The notes under the pieces were generated by a model, which worked only from the letters and a program-made list of their open reading frames with translations, was not told the origin of the DNA and did not search any database. Shown piece after piece: positions 25,697-33,528 of a stretch of DNA of 54,469 nt. Numbering within the stretch: position 1 is the first letter of the stretch; each line of letters starts with the position of its first letter. Source of the stretch: Methanosarcina baikalica (GTDB taxonomy: Archaea; Halobacteriota; Methanosarcinia; Methanosarcinales; Methanosarcinaceae); NCBI RefSeq assembly GCF_031461075.1, contig NZ_JAVKPK010000021.1, forward strand, positions 1 through 54,469, in the 5' to 3' direction. Position numbers and translations under genes: made by a program.

Positions 25697-27775
25697 TCAG
25701 CTCAAAAGGAGCCGATCAAAAAGCCCTGTGCCCACTAAGATTAAGGCCAGAACCAGGACAATACCCTGTATACTCGTCACCACGTCTTCTATTTTCCCTT
25801 TGCCTCGGATCATTGCGATTATATGCGACACCAGAGCAATAAGTATGATCACACTAACCATGCTCAACACGCTTTGCCATTGACTTACGAATGAGGTGCT
25901 GAACTCACCCTGAGCTTCTGGCTGGGTCACTGGATCCTGTGGTTCTTCCTCAGGTTCCTCTGGTATAACTTCAGACCTTAATGTAAGAGTTGGCTCTATG
26001 ACCGCATTGTTCTTAACAAATATACTGTCGTAGTAAACCCTGGAGCCTGCATTCACTGCATAAATCCTGGGAAACAGCGGGGCTGTCAGTGTTGCGCTTG
26101 CTGCACTGTACACATCAACGCCATTTTGTTTATACCCGATAGTGTTACCTGTTTTGTATATCTCAACGTTCTGGTATGCTGTACCGATAGCTGATGATAA
26201 TGCAGCGGTTTTCTTAGGTGTGACCCCGTAGACCTCAAACGCTACTGCAGGGTTTCCATACTCTGAAGCACCTGTCACAAAATGTACATACTGTGAAGCG
26301 TTCTCCATTCCGAAAGTTGCGTAATTGCTCGTCGTCGAAAGGGGCATTTTTACAACATTTACGGCTGTATAATTCCCTGTGAAACTTGTTTTCCCTACAA
26401 GAGAACCTTCGGCTCCTGCAATGGTTGCAATACCGTCAGATACTGAAACGCTTCCGGCTGCTGTCCACTTGGTTGTGTTTATTGCTGTACCATCGAAGCT
26501 GTCAAAGAAACTGAAAGTCTGTTCACCATTGCCTATGGTTGTTGCCAGGTCACTGCCAGAGATTAATTTTATCCCACTGGTGTTATTCGCATAAATGTAG
26601 GGTACTTTTACATATGCGGTCACAGTGTTTGTGGTCTGAGAAGCCAGGTTTATCCAAAACGGACACCTTACCCCTTGATCCACTCCTGCCACGGACCAAT
26701 TAAACTTAACGTCTCCCCAATCGTTTGCACAGCTTCCGTTTGTGTAAACTACACTGCCCGCAGAGGTACCGCTTGCGTTTGACAGTGTAACCGTCATTGG
26801 GTACCCTGTTAAATCAGAAGTACTGTTTACTGTGAGTGTTTGAAAGTCTTTATCACTCAGATTTAAGGCTGCATAGGACTTGTTTGAGATTGCCACGTCT
26901 ATATGGCTGGTGTCAACCTGGTTGGATGGCGTGAAGTACATGAAGGTACGATTTTTGAAAGCAATATAGCTGACATCACCGTAACACCAGCCACTAGCAC
27001 CGTTCCAAGCAGCTCCAAGGGGTGTATAAGTGTGCTGTACCTTGCCCTCTACCGTCCAATTTACAAGGTCTGTTGACTTTGCCCGATACTCCCACGGCTG
27101 CGTATGATAATACATACGATAGAAGCCGTCAACTTTAACCGGAACTCCATTATGTTGCAGAATCTCTGGGTTTCCGCTGTCGAAGTCAAAGAACGGATTA
27201 TTTGCATTCTTGGTAAAGTTTGCAGGCCCTGTACCGGTAGCTAGGCCCATTTTCCAGACATTCGTGGCGTTATTACCCTCGTATAACATGTAATATGTGC
27301 CGTTTTCTTTCCAGACGCAAGAATTAGCGACATGGGAGTAGTCCCAAGCACCCACAGTAGAGCTTTTTGTAATTGCTGGTCCGACGAGTGTAAAGTTAAT
27401 CATATTGTCGGAAACATAACAATTTATAACTGTGTCCATAGCGGTGTGATTTGTCACATAGGCGTAGTAATGACTGTCCATGTAACAGACATAAACCCTC
27501 AGTCCTTCAGGAATATCGGTTGCTTGGTTGCTTGTAAAGGTTATTCCATCCGTTGAGCGAGCGAACCATGTAGTGTCGTTCGACATTGAATACCACATGA
27601 ACAGTTCATTATTGTTAGCAGGGTTTAATACTGTGCTGGGTTCCCCTGCGAGGTTTGTCGGTATAACACTCGCGTGATATTCGTCCTTAAACGTCATATA
27701 GTCAGTGGCAGACACTACGCCTGCTGACATTACAGCGATAAGCATAAGGCAGAGTAACTTTAGTACGTTTTTCAT
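25697..27775 (-). CDS. Surface protein: GH43-like propeller + DUF2341 + C-terminal membrane helices, 692 aa
   Basis: A signal peptide (LLCLMLIAVMSAGVVSA) is followed by about 300 residues that read as a five-bladed glycosidase-type propeller (GH43/32/62-like): WYSMSNDTTWFARSTDG, GTYYMLYEGNN, YRMYYHTQPWEYRAKSTDLVNW, FMYFTPSN. A DUF2341-like domain follows (about 320-420: LTGYPMTVTL, CPFWINLA, FSFFDSFDGTAINTTKW), then a LamG-like region, a Pro/Glu linker (EEPEEEPQDP) and two membrane helices with a charged loop at the end. Catalytic acids of the propeller are not assigned. TTG 27781 is also a possible start. Many N-x-S/T sites indicate glycosylation. It likely binds or trims surface sugars. Confidence 0.8.
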   Translation of the reverse strand: MKNVLKLLCLMLIAVMSAGVVSATDYMTFKDEYHASVIPTNLAGEPSTVLNPANNNELFMWYSMSNDTTWFARSTDGITFTSNQATDIPEGLRVYVCYMDSHYYAYVTNHTAMDTVINCYVSDNMINFTLVGPAITKSSTVGAWDYSHVANSCVWKENGTYYMLYEGNNATNVWKMGLATGTGPANFTKNANNPFFDFDSGNPEILQHNGVPVKVDGFYRMYYHTQPWEYRAKSTDLVNWTVEGKVQHTYTPLGAAWNGASGWCYGDVSYIAFKNRTFMYFTPSNQVDTSHIDVAISNKSYAALNLSDKDFQTLTVNSTSDLTGYPMTVTLSNASGTSAGSVVYTNGSCANDWGDVKFNWSVAGVDQGVRCPFWINLASQTTNTVTAYVKVPYIYANNTSGIKLISGSDLATTIGNGEQTFSFFDSFDGTAINTTKWTAAGSVSVSDGIATIAGAEGSLVGKTSFTGNYTAVNVVKMPLSTTSNYATFGMENASQYVHFVTGASEYGNPAVAFEVYGVTPKKTAALSSAIGTAYQNVEIYKTGNTIGYKQNGVDVYSAASATLTAPLFPRIYAVNAGSRVYYDSIFVKNNAVIEPTLTLRSEVIPEEPEEEPQDPVTQPEAQGEFSTSFVSQWQSVLSMVSVIILIALVSHIIAMIRGKGKIEDVVTSIQGIVLVLALILVGTGLFDRLLLS

Positions 27776-27781
27776 CCCCAA

Positions 27782-27940
27782 TCACACACCGTTTTTGAAC
27801 AAAGGTACTAACCGAAGAGATCCGTTTTTACAAGGGCACCACGTAAAAGCGGTGTTGTCGTCCCAGCCGTTTGCAGTGATGAATTGCTTAGGCATTGCCA
27901 CTATGTAGTTTCCTTTTTTCTGTTTTTGTAACTTGACCAT
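27782..27940 (-). CDS. AbrB/SpoVT-like small protein, 52 aa (paralog 2)
   Basis: It is a paralog of the protein at 25281-25433, sharing MVKLQKQ, GNYIVAMPKQF, a GW turn, CPC and SLRLVPL. ATCGGGAGTATACAC precedes ATG 27940; an upstream in-frame ATG lacks a ribosome site. The TGA stop is directly followed by the surface-protein start, as in the other cassette. Likely an AbrB-type DNA-binding protein that controls its own operon. Confidence 0.72.
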   Translation of the reverse strand: MVKLQKQKKGNYIVAMPKQFITANGWDDNTAFTWCPCKNGSLRLVPLFKNGV

Positions 27941-27973
27941 GTGTATACTCCCGATATGACACGTTTCCCACAC

Positions 27974-28106
27974 GTGTCTTACATAAATATACGCTTTCTG
28001 GACATATAAAGCTAGCTAGAAATGTATACATTATATACATTATACATACAAAAGTAATACTTTATATACGTAGAATTACATATTAATGGGTAGGAGTTGA
28101 AGATAC
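27974..28106. promoter_or_regulatory. Divergent promoter region of cassette 2 and the plus-strand AbrB gene
   Basis: It contains the repeated 20-bp block (28018-28037), which runs into a second GTATACATTATATAC-like word, then the TATA-like CTTTATATACG (about 28061-28071) for the plus-strand gene. Shared operators for both directions are likely. Confidence 0.65.
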
Positions 28107-28259
28107 ATGACCTCTGTTCAGTTAGGTAAAAACGGCGTGTATAGCCTTAATATTCCTTCGAGACTTGCAAAGAGTATGAAGATTCTAAAAGGAGAAGAGT
28201 GTACAATTCGAAAGGGCAAAAAAGAGAACGAAATTATAGTCACAATAGAAAGGGATTAA
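28107..28259 (+). CDS. AbrB/MazE-like DNA-binding protein, 50 aa
   Basis: The product fits a single AbrB domain: the strand MTSVQLGKNGVYSLNIPSRLAKSM (typical 'Y-x-L-x-I-P-x-x-L'), the turn KILKGEECTI, and the strand NEIIVTIE. TAGGAG lies 9 nt before the ATG. It is divergent from the cassette and shares its promoter region, so it is a strong candidate for the main regulator of the surface-protein genes. It is only distantly like the two CPC-containing paralogs. Confidence 0.75.
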   Translation: MTSVQLGKNGVYSLNIPSRLAKSMKILKGEECTIRKGKKENEIIVTIERD

Positions 28260-28281
28260 ATTTTAGTGGGGGTTAGTGCAG

Positions 28282-28788
28282 ATGTTACCTTATAGAAAAG
28301 ACACAATTAATAGTATACTGGATGTCCAGAAGAGATATCCTGGGTTATGCGACTCAAGCTTACTCAGCCTAAGCATTGTTAAAAAGTTTGTTAAAGAGGA
28401 ACTTAAGGAACTGGTTGAGGACGAATTAGATCGGTGTGAATGGGCAGAAGAAAAAGCCAAACCTATCAATTCCCTTGAGTTCATCTACACAGACATTGCC
28501 AGAGCAAGAGCTATCTATCATTTTTTATGGAGTGTAGACTCTATAACTGATCAGGCAGTAAAATGGCACTGGCAGGTAAAAGACGTGCCCGTACTAATGA
28601 AACGTATGAAGGCGGCAGGTTATAACCCATGGTCCACAACTGAGCCTACCACGGGCCAATATATAGAAAGCTTGCCAGGGTACGGAAGAAAGGAAGTAAA
28701 AACTAAATCGGGCAGAACATTTCATGTGTACAATCCTAAAGGTTATGGAGAAGAGGAGACAGCCGGACACGATTATGAAGAAGACTAA
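28282..28788 (+). CDS. Hypothetical protein, 168 aa
   Basis: No family is recognised. The first 60 residues are acidic and helical (VKEELKELVEDELDRCEWAEE). A middle helix (IARARAIYHFLWSVD) precedes a basic region and a Gly/Tyr/Glu-rich tail. ATG 28282 is preferred (GGGGG 9 nt upstream) over GTG 28276. It is 22 nt after the AbrB-like gene and is probably cotranscribed with it. Confidence 0.6.
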   Translation: MLPYRKDTINSILDVQKRYPGLCDSSLLSLSIVKKFVKEELKELVEDELDRCEWAEEKAKPINSLEFIYTDIARARAIYHFLWSVDSITDQAVKWHWQVKDVPVLMKRMKAAGYNPWSTTEPTTGQYIESLPGYGRKEVKTKSGRTFHVYNPKGYGEEETAGHDYEED

Positions 28789-29307
28789 ACATATCAGCAT
28801 ATGTTGAAATAATGGCAATAAACATATCAATATATACTGATTAAACAACAATGGTAGGCAGTGCGACAGGTAAAGCTCTATTTCTCTTTTATTCTTCTTT
28901 TACCCTCCTATACTTCTTTTTTGAAAAAACCTTCGTACCTCTTTATGTATAGTTAATCGCACCTGTGAGAGACTAAGACAGACAACCAGACAAACCAGAC
29001 AGACAGATTAAAAACCATAACTAGAGCAAAAAGATTTATAAAATTATTTTTTGTCGTTTTGGCAGCAGTCCTATAAGTTAACTATGTAGGGACGAGTCGC
29101 TGTGTGTCGTCGCCGCTTTACGTAGAAACTACTAACTAAAATCAATTGCTAGAAACTTGATAACTAAAAATCAGGCAGCGTAAGTGCGTGTCGTTTATGT
29201 CGCTTTGGGTGTCGCGGGGATGTCACATTAAAAGTCTATGTAAACCCACCAGTACTTAAAGCAGGAAACCGGCATTCACTGCCATTGTATAAATTACTTG
29301 CGAAATG
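28789..29307. other. Long untranslated stretch with repeats
   Basis: No ORF is supported. A TATA-like TTTATAAA (about 29034-29042) lies ahead of GTCG-rich DNA in which GTCGC and GTGTCG recur (29095-29115 and 29188-29220). An imperfect tandem repeat at 29123-29173 has units TAGAAACT-N3/4-AACTAAAATCA. It could be a structured RNA or a binding array. Confidence 0.5.
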
Positions 29308-29531
29308 CTTATATAGTTTTAAGACTAATATATACATTGTAATAGCTGAGGCTGCTTAAGCCCTATGAAACCATTCCACCCGTGCAGCAGTGTATTGCTC
29401 CTCAAAAACAGGGTGTGCTGCCACCCTTCCTGATGAAGCAGGCTTGACTTACCTGCACTCACCTCCGGTCCTTGTTGTTGGCATCAAGGGCCTTTTCCAA
29501 TTTATTTACGGGGTTATCATACCCCTTTTCC
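29308..29531 (+). ncRNA. Putative structured RNA (copy A) with promoter and terminator
   Basis: TATA-like CTTATATAG (29308-29316) is followed by hairpin GCAGG-N9-CCTGC (29438-29456), then GGTCCTTG-N10-CAAGGGCC (29467-29492) ending in TTTTCC, and finally GGGG-TTATCATA-CCCC-TTTT near 29515-29534. The two-hairpin order matches copies B and D. The ORF in this stretch has no ribosome site. Confidence 0.45.
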
Positions 29532-29668
29532 CCCACCCATCATTTCAATTATATCAGGAACGATTTATCCGAAGAGGACTTGATACCCACTTAAATTATG
29601 AAACATTCCCGAAATACCCTATTTTTGTTAATGTCTTTTCCATAATTCAGCTATATTATTTGTAAAAA

Positions 29669-29800
29669 AAGTTAAATAGTTTTGAGGCTGATATATAACC
29701 TGACTCTTAACAATTAGGGGTCTGTTTCATTCAGTGGGCAGGATTTGGTTACCCTGCACCTCAAGATAGGGCGGGTTTGTCTCTCCCGTCCCTCTACCTC
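29669..29800 (+). ncRNA. Putative structured RNA (copy B)
   Basis: A TTAAATAG promoter element (about 29671-29678) is followed by hairpin GCAGG-ATTTGGTTAC-CCTGC (29738-29757) and GGGCGGG-N9-CCCGTCC (29769-29791, one G-U). Loop words TTTGGTTA and TTGTCTC are the same as in copy D. It converges on the DUF3006 gene end, so it may double as a terminator. Confidence 0.45.
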
Positions 29801-29804
29801 TCAT

Positions 29805-30035
29805 TCAGTCTCTATTTTTGTTCTTAAGCTTCTCAAGCAGGCTCGAAACTCTCTCTTTTACATCTTCTGTTTCTTTCACCTCTTTGACAACGGTAATATC
29901 CAGAATATCCCCTTCTTTACTCTCAGGAGGCAATAAAAATAAAGGGATATTAATTTTAACCATCTCTTCATCCCTTACAAGCAGCACTGCAGTACCCTCT
30001 TCAATCCTGTCAAACGTAACTTTGAAATTTGCCAT
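29805..30035 (-). CDS. DUF3006 family protein, 76 aa
   Basis: A small beta-rich protein of the DUF3006 type: a strand FKVTFDRIEEGTAVLLV, IPLFLLPPESKEGDILDI, then a charged helix (ERVSSLLEKLKNKN). In Bacillota and Methanosarcina this family is commonly encoded next to a ComEC-like metallo-beta-lactamase protein, as here: 3 nt separate it from the upstream stop. No enzymatic residues are known; an accessory role to the neighbour is inferred. Confidence 0.85.
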   Translation of the reverse strand: MANFKVTFDRIEEGTAVLLVRDEEMVKINIPLFLLPPESKEGDILDITVVKEVKETEDVKERVSSLLEKLKNKNRD

Positions 30036-30038
30036 AGT

Positions 30039-31355
30039 TTATCTCTCCAGCGTAGAAACAAGCTTTCCGCCATTATCATAGAGAGAAGCTGTATCTCCAT
30101 CATTGTTCCAGATAGGGTCTTCTAATTGCCAATATAGTTCTGTGGCTGAATCTGTGCCTTTTTCTGTGTATACAGTTACAGTAGATCCTGAATTCAGAAT
30201 ATAAGAAGGAAATGTGTAGGCATGTTTACTGCCCTCATCCTCAATTTTCCAGCCATTCAGGGATACAGGAGAAGAGCCTTTGTTTGAAATTTTGACCCAT
30301 TCATCCTTCAGGTTCAGGTCGCTGACATAAACGGTTGATTTTGCAGAACTTGGGGTTATGCTTTTAGCAGGTTCTGGTGTCGCAGTTGTTGATCTGTAAG
30401 CTGTACTTCCACTGGAAGCAGGTCCAGCTTTCTGAGTAGTTACAGCATAGGTAGATCCGTCGGTTGTAACTGAAATTGTGCCGTCCAAATCAGTCCTGTA
30501 GACCTTTGAAGCTTTCTCCAATCTTTCAAGAATCTCAACATGAGGGTGCCCATAATCGTTTCCCGCTCCAACTTCGATAACACTCACTTCAGGACTTACA
30601 GCTGAAATAAAGGTTTCTCCACTGCTAGAGCGGCTTGCGTGATGTCCTACTTTCAGGATATCTGCATCCACATCATAACCAGCTTTTATTATTATTTCTT
30701 CGGTTTCAAGACCTGCATCACCCATAAGTAAGAATGAAGTATCACCGTAAGTTACCTTGAGAACCACGGAATTTTCATTAAGCTCGTCTGAATAGGTGGT
30801 TCCAGGATTCAATACCTGGATGTCAACAGAAGGATCAAGATCGATTGTCTGACCAGCCTTAGCTACTTCAAATGGAATATTTTTCTGGTCAATAGTAGTC
30901 AGCATATTCTCGTATGTTTTGGAAGTATGAGGGTATCCGCTATCAATAAAATGCTCAATCTTGAAGTTATTGAGAATATCAACCATGCCACCAATATGAT
31001 CAGAATGAGGATGGGTTGCAACTACATAATCCAGCGTGGAGATTCCCTGGTCCCTTAGATAATTTGATACGACTTCTCCCTGGTCTTGTTCTCCCGCATC
31101 TATAAGCATGGATTTATTTTTATACTCGATCACGATCGAGTCTCCCTGGCCGACATCCAAGAAATATACAGTTAGGTTCTGGTCTGAGGGGGTTTTCTCA
31201 TTTTGATTTGCTGTTGTAGGAGCAGACTGTTCAGCAGTTGGTGTTTCTTTTGCAGGAGTTACTTCTGAAGGATTGTCTCCAGAATCTGTGCATCCAGATG
31301 CAATGAGTATCAGGAGTGTACAGACGATGATACCAAGGATTTTGGAGGGTTTCAT
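30039..31355 (-). CDS. Secreted metallo-beta-lactamase-fold protein with lamin-tail domain
   Basis: The product is 438 aa. A lipoprotein-type signal (IVCTLLILIASGCTD, lipobox Cys) is followed by a Ser/Thr/Pro linker. The metallo-beta-lactamase domain (about 60-310) is of the ComEC/Rec2 C-terminal kind: DVGQGDS, then THPHSDHIGG with the metal-binding His/Asp, then LLMGDAG and VGHHAS. A lamin-tail domain closes the protein (about 340-438: VYVSDLNLKDEWVKISN, GWKIEDEG). Such proteins probably hydrolyse extracellular nucleic acid or phosphodiesters; the substrate is not known. It forms an operon with DUF3006 and sits near the right end of the element as cargo. No ribosome site is obvious before the start. 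Confidence 0.88.
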   Translation of the reverse strand: MKPSKILGIIVCTLLILIASGCTDSGDNPSEVTPAKETPTAEQSAPTTANQNEKTPSDQNLTVYFLDVGQGDSIVIEYKNKSMLIDAGEQDQGEVVSNYLRDQGISTLDYVVATHPHSDHIGGMVDILNNFKIEHFIDSGYPHTSKTYENMLTTIDQKNIPFEVAKAGQTIDLDPSVDIQVLNPGTTYSDELNENSVVLKVTYGDTSFLLMGDAGLETEEIIIKAGYDVDADILKVGHHASRSSSGETFISAVSPEVSVIEVGAGNDYGHPHVEILERLEKASKVYRTDLDGTISVTTDGSTYAVTTQKAGPASSGSTAYRSTTATPEPAKSITPSSAKSTVYVSDLNLKDEWVKISNKGSSPVSLNGWKIEDEGSKHAYTFPSYILNSGSTVTVYTEKGTDSATELYWQLEDPIWNNDGDTASLYDNGGKLVSTLER

Positions 31356-31446
31356 AATGATATCAACGTTTAGGAGGTATTAAAAAGCTGCAATTAATGA
31401 GGTTTCCAACTTATAATGGAAAAACCCTAACATATTCTAAAAAAAT

Positions 31447-31545
31447 TTAAATAGTTTCCTGCTAATTATACATTGGCGCTTTCTCATCAAGCGTCTGAAT
31501 TTTCCAAAATCGACGGGCAGGCTGGGCGGCCTGCTCGTCCCCCAA
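31447..31545 (+). ncRNA. Putative structured RNA or terminator (copy C)
   Basis: TATA-like TTTAAATAG is followed about 60 nt later by a strong stem GACGGGCAGGC-(TGGGCG)-GCCTGCTCGTC (one G-U) near 31515-31542. The promoter-plus-GC-stem layout matches copies A and B, but hairpins 1 and 2 are fused into one stem. Confidence 0.4.
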
Positions 31546-31648
31546 AATAACATTTAGTTTTTTTCTTTCTCCTATCCACATTTTATTTATATGCTTTTTC
31601 TGTTGCGCCCTAAACAACTTTCTTTCTCATTCATTTTACTTTCAGTGA

Positions 31649-31684
31649 GGTATGTATTACCGATAAATATAAGTCAAACACTGA
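31649..31684. other. attR: inverted arm site and core
   Basis: The arm GGTATGTATTAC (31649-31660) is followed by 17 bp and the core ACACTGA (31678-31684). The arm is the exact complement of the left arm. In the circle it would flank the core opposite the left arm at nearly the same distance. Confidence 0.8.
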
Positions 31685-32025
31685 TGTATCCTAAAATGCG
31701 CGAACAAAAAAAAGAAAAATTCATAACACTTTATCTTGATACAAAAAATCAGATCCTTAAAGAAGAAACCGTGTCAATTGGAAGCCTGAACGCGAGTATT
31801 GTCCATCCGCGTGAGGTGTTCAAGTCTGCTCTTATGGAGTCCTCTGCATCGGTAATCATGATCCATAACCACCCCTCAGGAGATCCGAGTCCGAGTAGAG
31901 AGGATATAATGGTTACCGAGAAAATGGTAGAAGGAGGTAAACTCCTGGGAATTGACGTTCTTGATCACATCATCATCGGGGACGGCAGGTATGTGAGCCT
32001 TAAAGACGAAGGCTTTGTAAAATAA
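31684..32025 (+). pseudogene. radC: radC 3' fragment, complete JAMM domain
   Basis: This is the C-terminal half of RadC. It has the conserved Glu in EQKKEKFITLYLD, then GSLNASIVHPREVF and the JAMM motif HNHPSGDPSPSREDI, with the full family end. The ATG at 31684 comes from the radC codon that follows the core, so the half can in principle start by itself (113 aa). No ribosome site is seen before it. The frame is also open upstream into element DNA to 31591, which is a coincidence of sequence. Excision would restore the intact gene. Confidence 0.92.
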
Positions 32026-32409
32026 AAAAAGTTAAAGTACTGAAACTCTCCATATAATAGAGATTTTGCAGATAAAAAGCTCTTAAAGAGCCACATCTGC
32101 CCAGCAATTTATAACAATATACCTTTTATGGATTACTTTCTTCTGCCAGAAATGACTTTGGTTGATCAAAATCCAGGCCGAACATTTGCTTTCATGGATT
32201 ATAGTCAAATTTTCATGGATTATAGTCAAATATATAATTGATAATTGTATTCAGCCTATTACTCGGTAAATATTCAGCCTATTACCGATAAAATCCGACT
32301 TATATAACTTACTAAACTTACGATATCCATATATCTATAAGAAATGGGCTTTTTGATCAACAAATTTCCCCTCCCACTTCCTATTCTCTATAAAAAGGAG
32401 GTTTTCTGA
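32026..32409. other. Intergenic stretch with two pairs of direct repeats
   Basis: TTTCATGGATTATAGTCAAA occurs at 32190-32209 and 32211-32230. ATTCAGCCTATTAC occurs at 32249-32262 and 32272-32285. They lie upstream of the marker-11 gene and may be regulator sites. No gene was found. Confidence 0.6.
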
Positions 32410-33384
32410 ATTACAAAACATATAAACGCCTGTGCACTGGATAACAGAAATATTGAGGAAATAACCCTGGATGACCCTTATACCGTGCCTTACAGGGGCA
32501 TTTACGCGATCTGCGATGCAGAAAACAGGTATGCGGAGATAATTGAGCACTCCAACTGCTACAGTGGAGCTGCCTGGTCCCTTTACCACTACGCAAAAGC
32601 ACCCCTTATCCTGAAAGCCCGTTCGACTGGAAATATGATCCGTTATTTCATGAAAACCGGAACCTCAAAGCTTGAACTTAAACCCTCCGTGGCAGCCGCG
32701 GGAATAGAATCCGTTATCGTGCAGGGGGATGAAGTTGAGATCACCTATGCAGGCTTAGGAGGCGGAGGGGTTGGTGCAACCCGTTGCAGGGCGTTTGCGG
32801 ATGGAGTTCTTCGTTACAGAATTTCCGAATCCGGGGGGGAAAAATGCGCCAGAGGAACGATTATAGTTCCTCGCAGGGATCGCGTCCTCATAGGTATAGA
32901 TGATACTGATTCTAAGGACGTGGGGGCCACCTGGACCCTGACTCATAATATCGCAAAGGAACTGGACTGCCAGGAAGCCGTTTATCTTTCTCATGCCCTT
33001 GTCCAGCTTTTTCCTGTCCCTGAAAAGACCCAGAACTGCATGTCCACTGTACTCGAATTCGGTTGTGTGGACCAGAAAGCAAAAGCGAGGCTTATAGATT
33101 CTTTCAAAAAAGCTCTTAAGAAATATACTGCTTCAGGCCAAACCGGGATGGTTGTCCTTTCAGATTTCTATGCAAAGGGGCTTTACGGGTTCAGTAACCG
33201 CACCCGGACTGAAAGGGTCTCGAAAGCTGACGCTCTGCAGTGTGCCGAAGAGAACAGCGTAGAAGTCCTGCTTAACGGCAACGGGGTAATAGGTGCGCTT
33301 GCCTCTTTGCCCTGGTTCGGAAGGCCTGAAGAATCCATTATTCCTGGTATCGAAATCAAACCTCTCATCATGGAGAAGATTTAA
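32410..33384 (+). CDS. Methanogenesis marker protein 11-like (TiaS-related), non-AUG start
   Basis: The product is about 324 aa and carries IGIDDTDSKDVGATW, a motif shared with the TiaS-like domain. The N-terminal part (DPYTVPYRGIYAICD) and overall length fit the methanogen-only marker 11 family; its exact reaction is not established. The first usual start is GTG 32485, but the conserved frame runs further upstream with an in-frame TGA at 32407. ATT 32410 lies 8 nt after GGAGG (32397-32401), and no ATG, GTG or TTG lies between. I therefore place the start at ATT. It is followed by the IorA-like gene. Confidence 0.8.
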   Translation: MTKHINACALDNRNIEEITLDDPYTVPYRGIYAICDAENRYAEIIEHSNCYSGAAWSLYHYAKAPLILKARSTGNMIRYFMKTGTSKLELKPSVAAAGIESVIVQGDEVEITYAGLGGGGVGATRCRAFADGVLRYRISESGGEKCARGTIIVPRRDRVLIGIDDTDSKDVGATWTLTHNIAKELDCQEAVYLSHALVQLFPVPEKTQNCMSTVLEFGCVDQKAKARLIDSFKKALKKYTASGQTGMVVLSDFYAKGLYGFSNRTRTERVSKADALQCAEENSVEVLLNGNGVIGALASLPWFGRPEESIIPGIEIKPLIMEKI

Positions 33385-33528
33385 AATAACATTTGATAAG
33401 GCAAGAACCAGGAAGGCAAGAGTTCGAAATACAAAACATCAAGTAGAAATATAAATACAAAACATCAAGTAGAGATATCATAAAGAATTTTGAGCTCGGA
33501 TTCTTTAAATTCCAACAGGGGGGTAAGT

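Larger units (their letters stand above)
658..31684. mobile_element. 31-kb integrated element inserted in radC
   Basis: The element is bounded by direct copies of ACACTGA at 658-664 and 31678-31684, a unit of 31,020 bp. Exact recombination at the core restores radC in frame. It carries an integrase next to the left end, its own helicase, primase and candidate origin, several small DNA-binding proteins, large coiled-coil and surface proteins, and cargo. Gene style inside is distinctive: many small ORFs, and ribosome sites of the form GGGAGTGTAAAA just before ATG. No structural virus genes (capsid, portal, terminase) and no conjugation genes were recognised, so plasmid-like or virus-like status is open. 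Confidence 0.9.
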
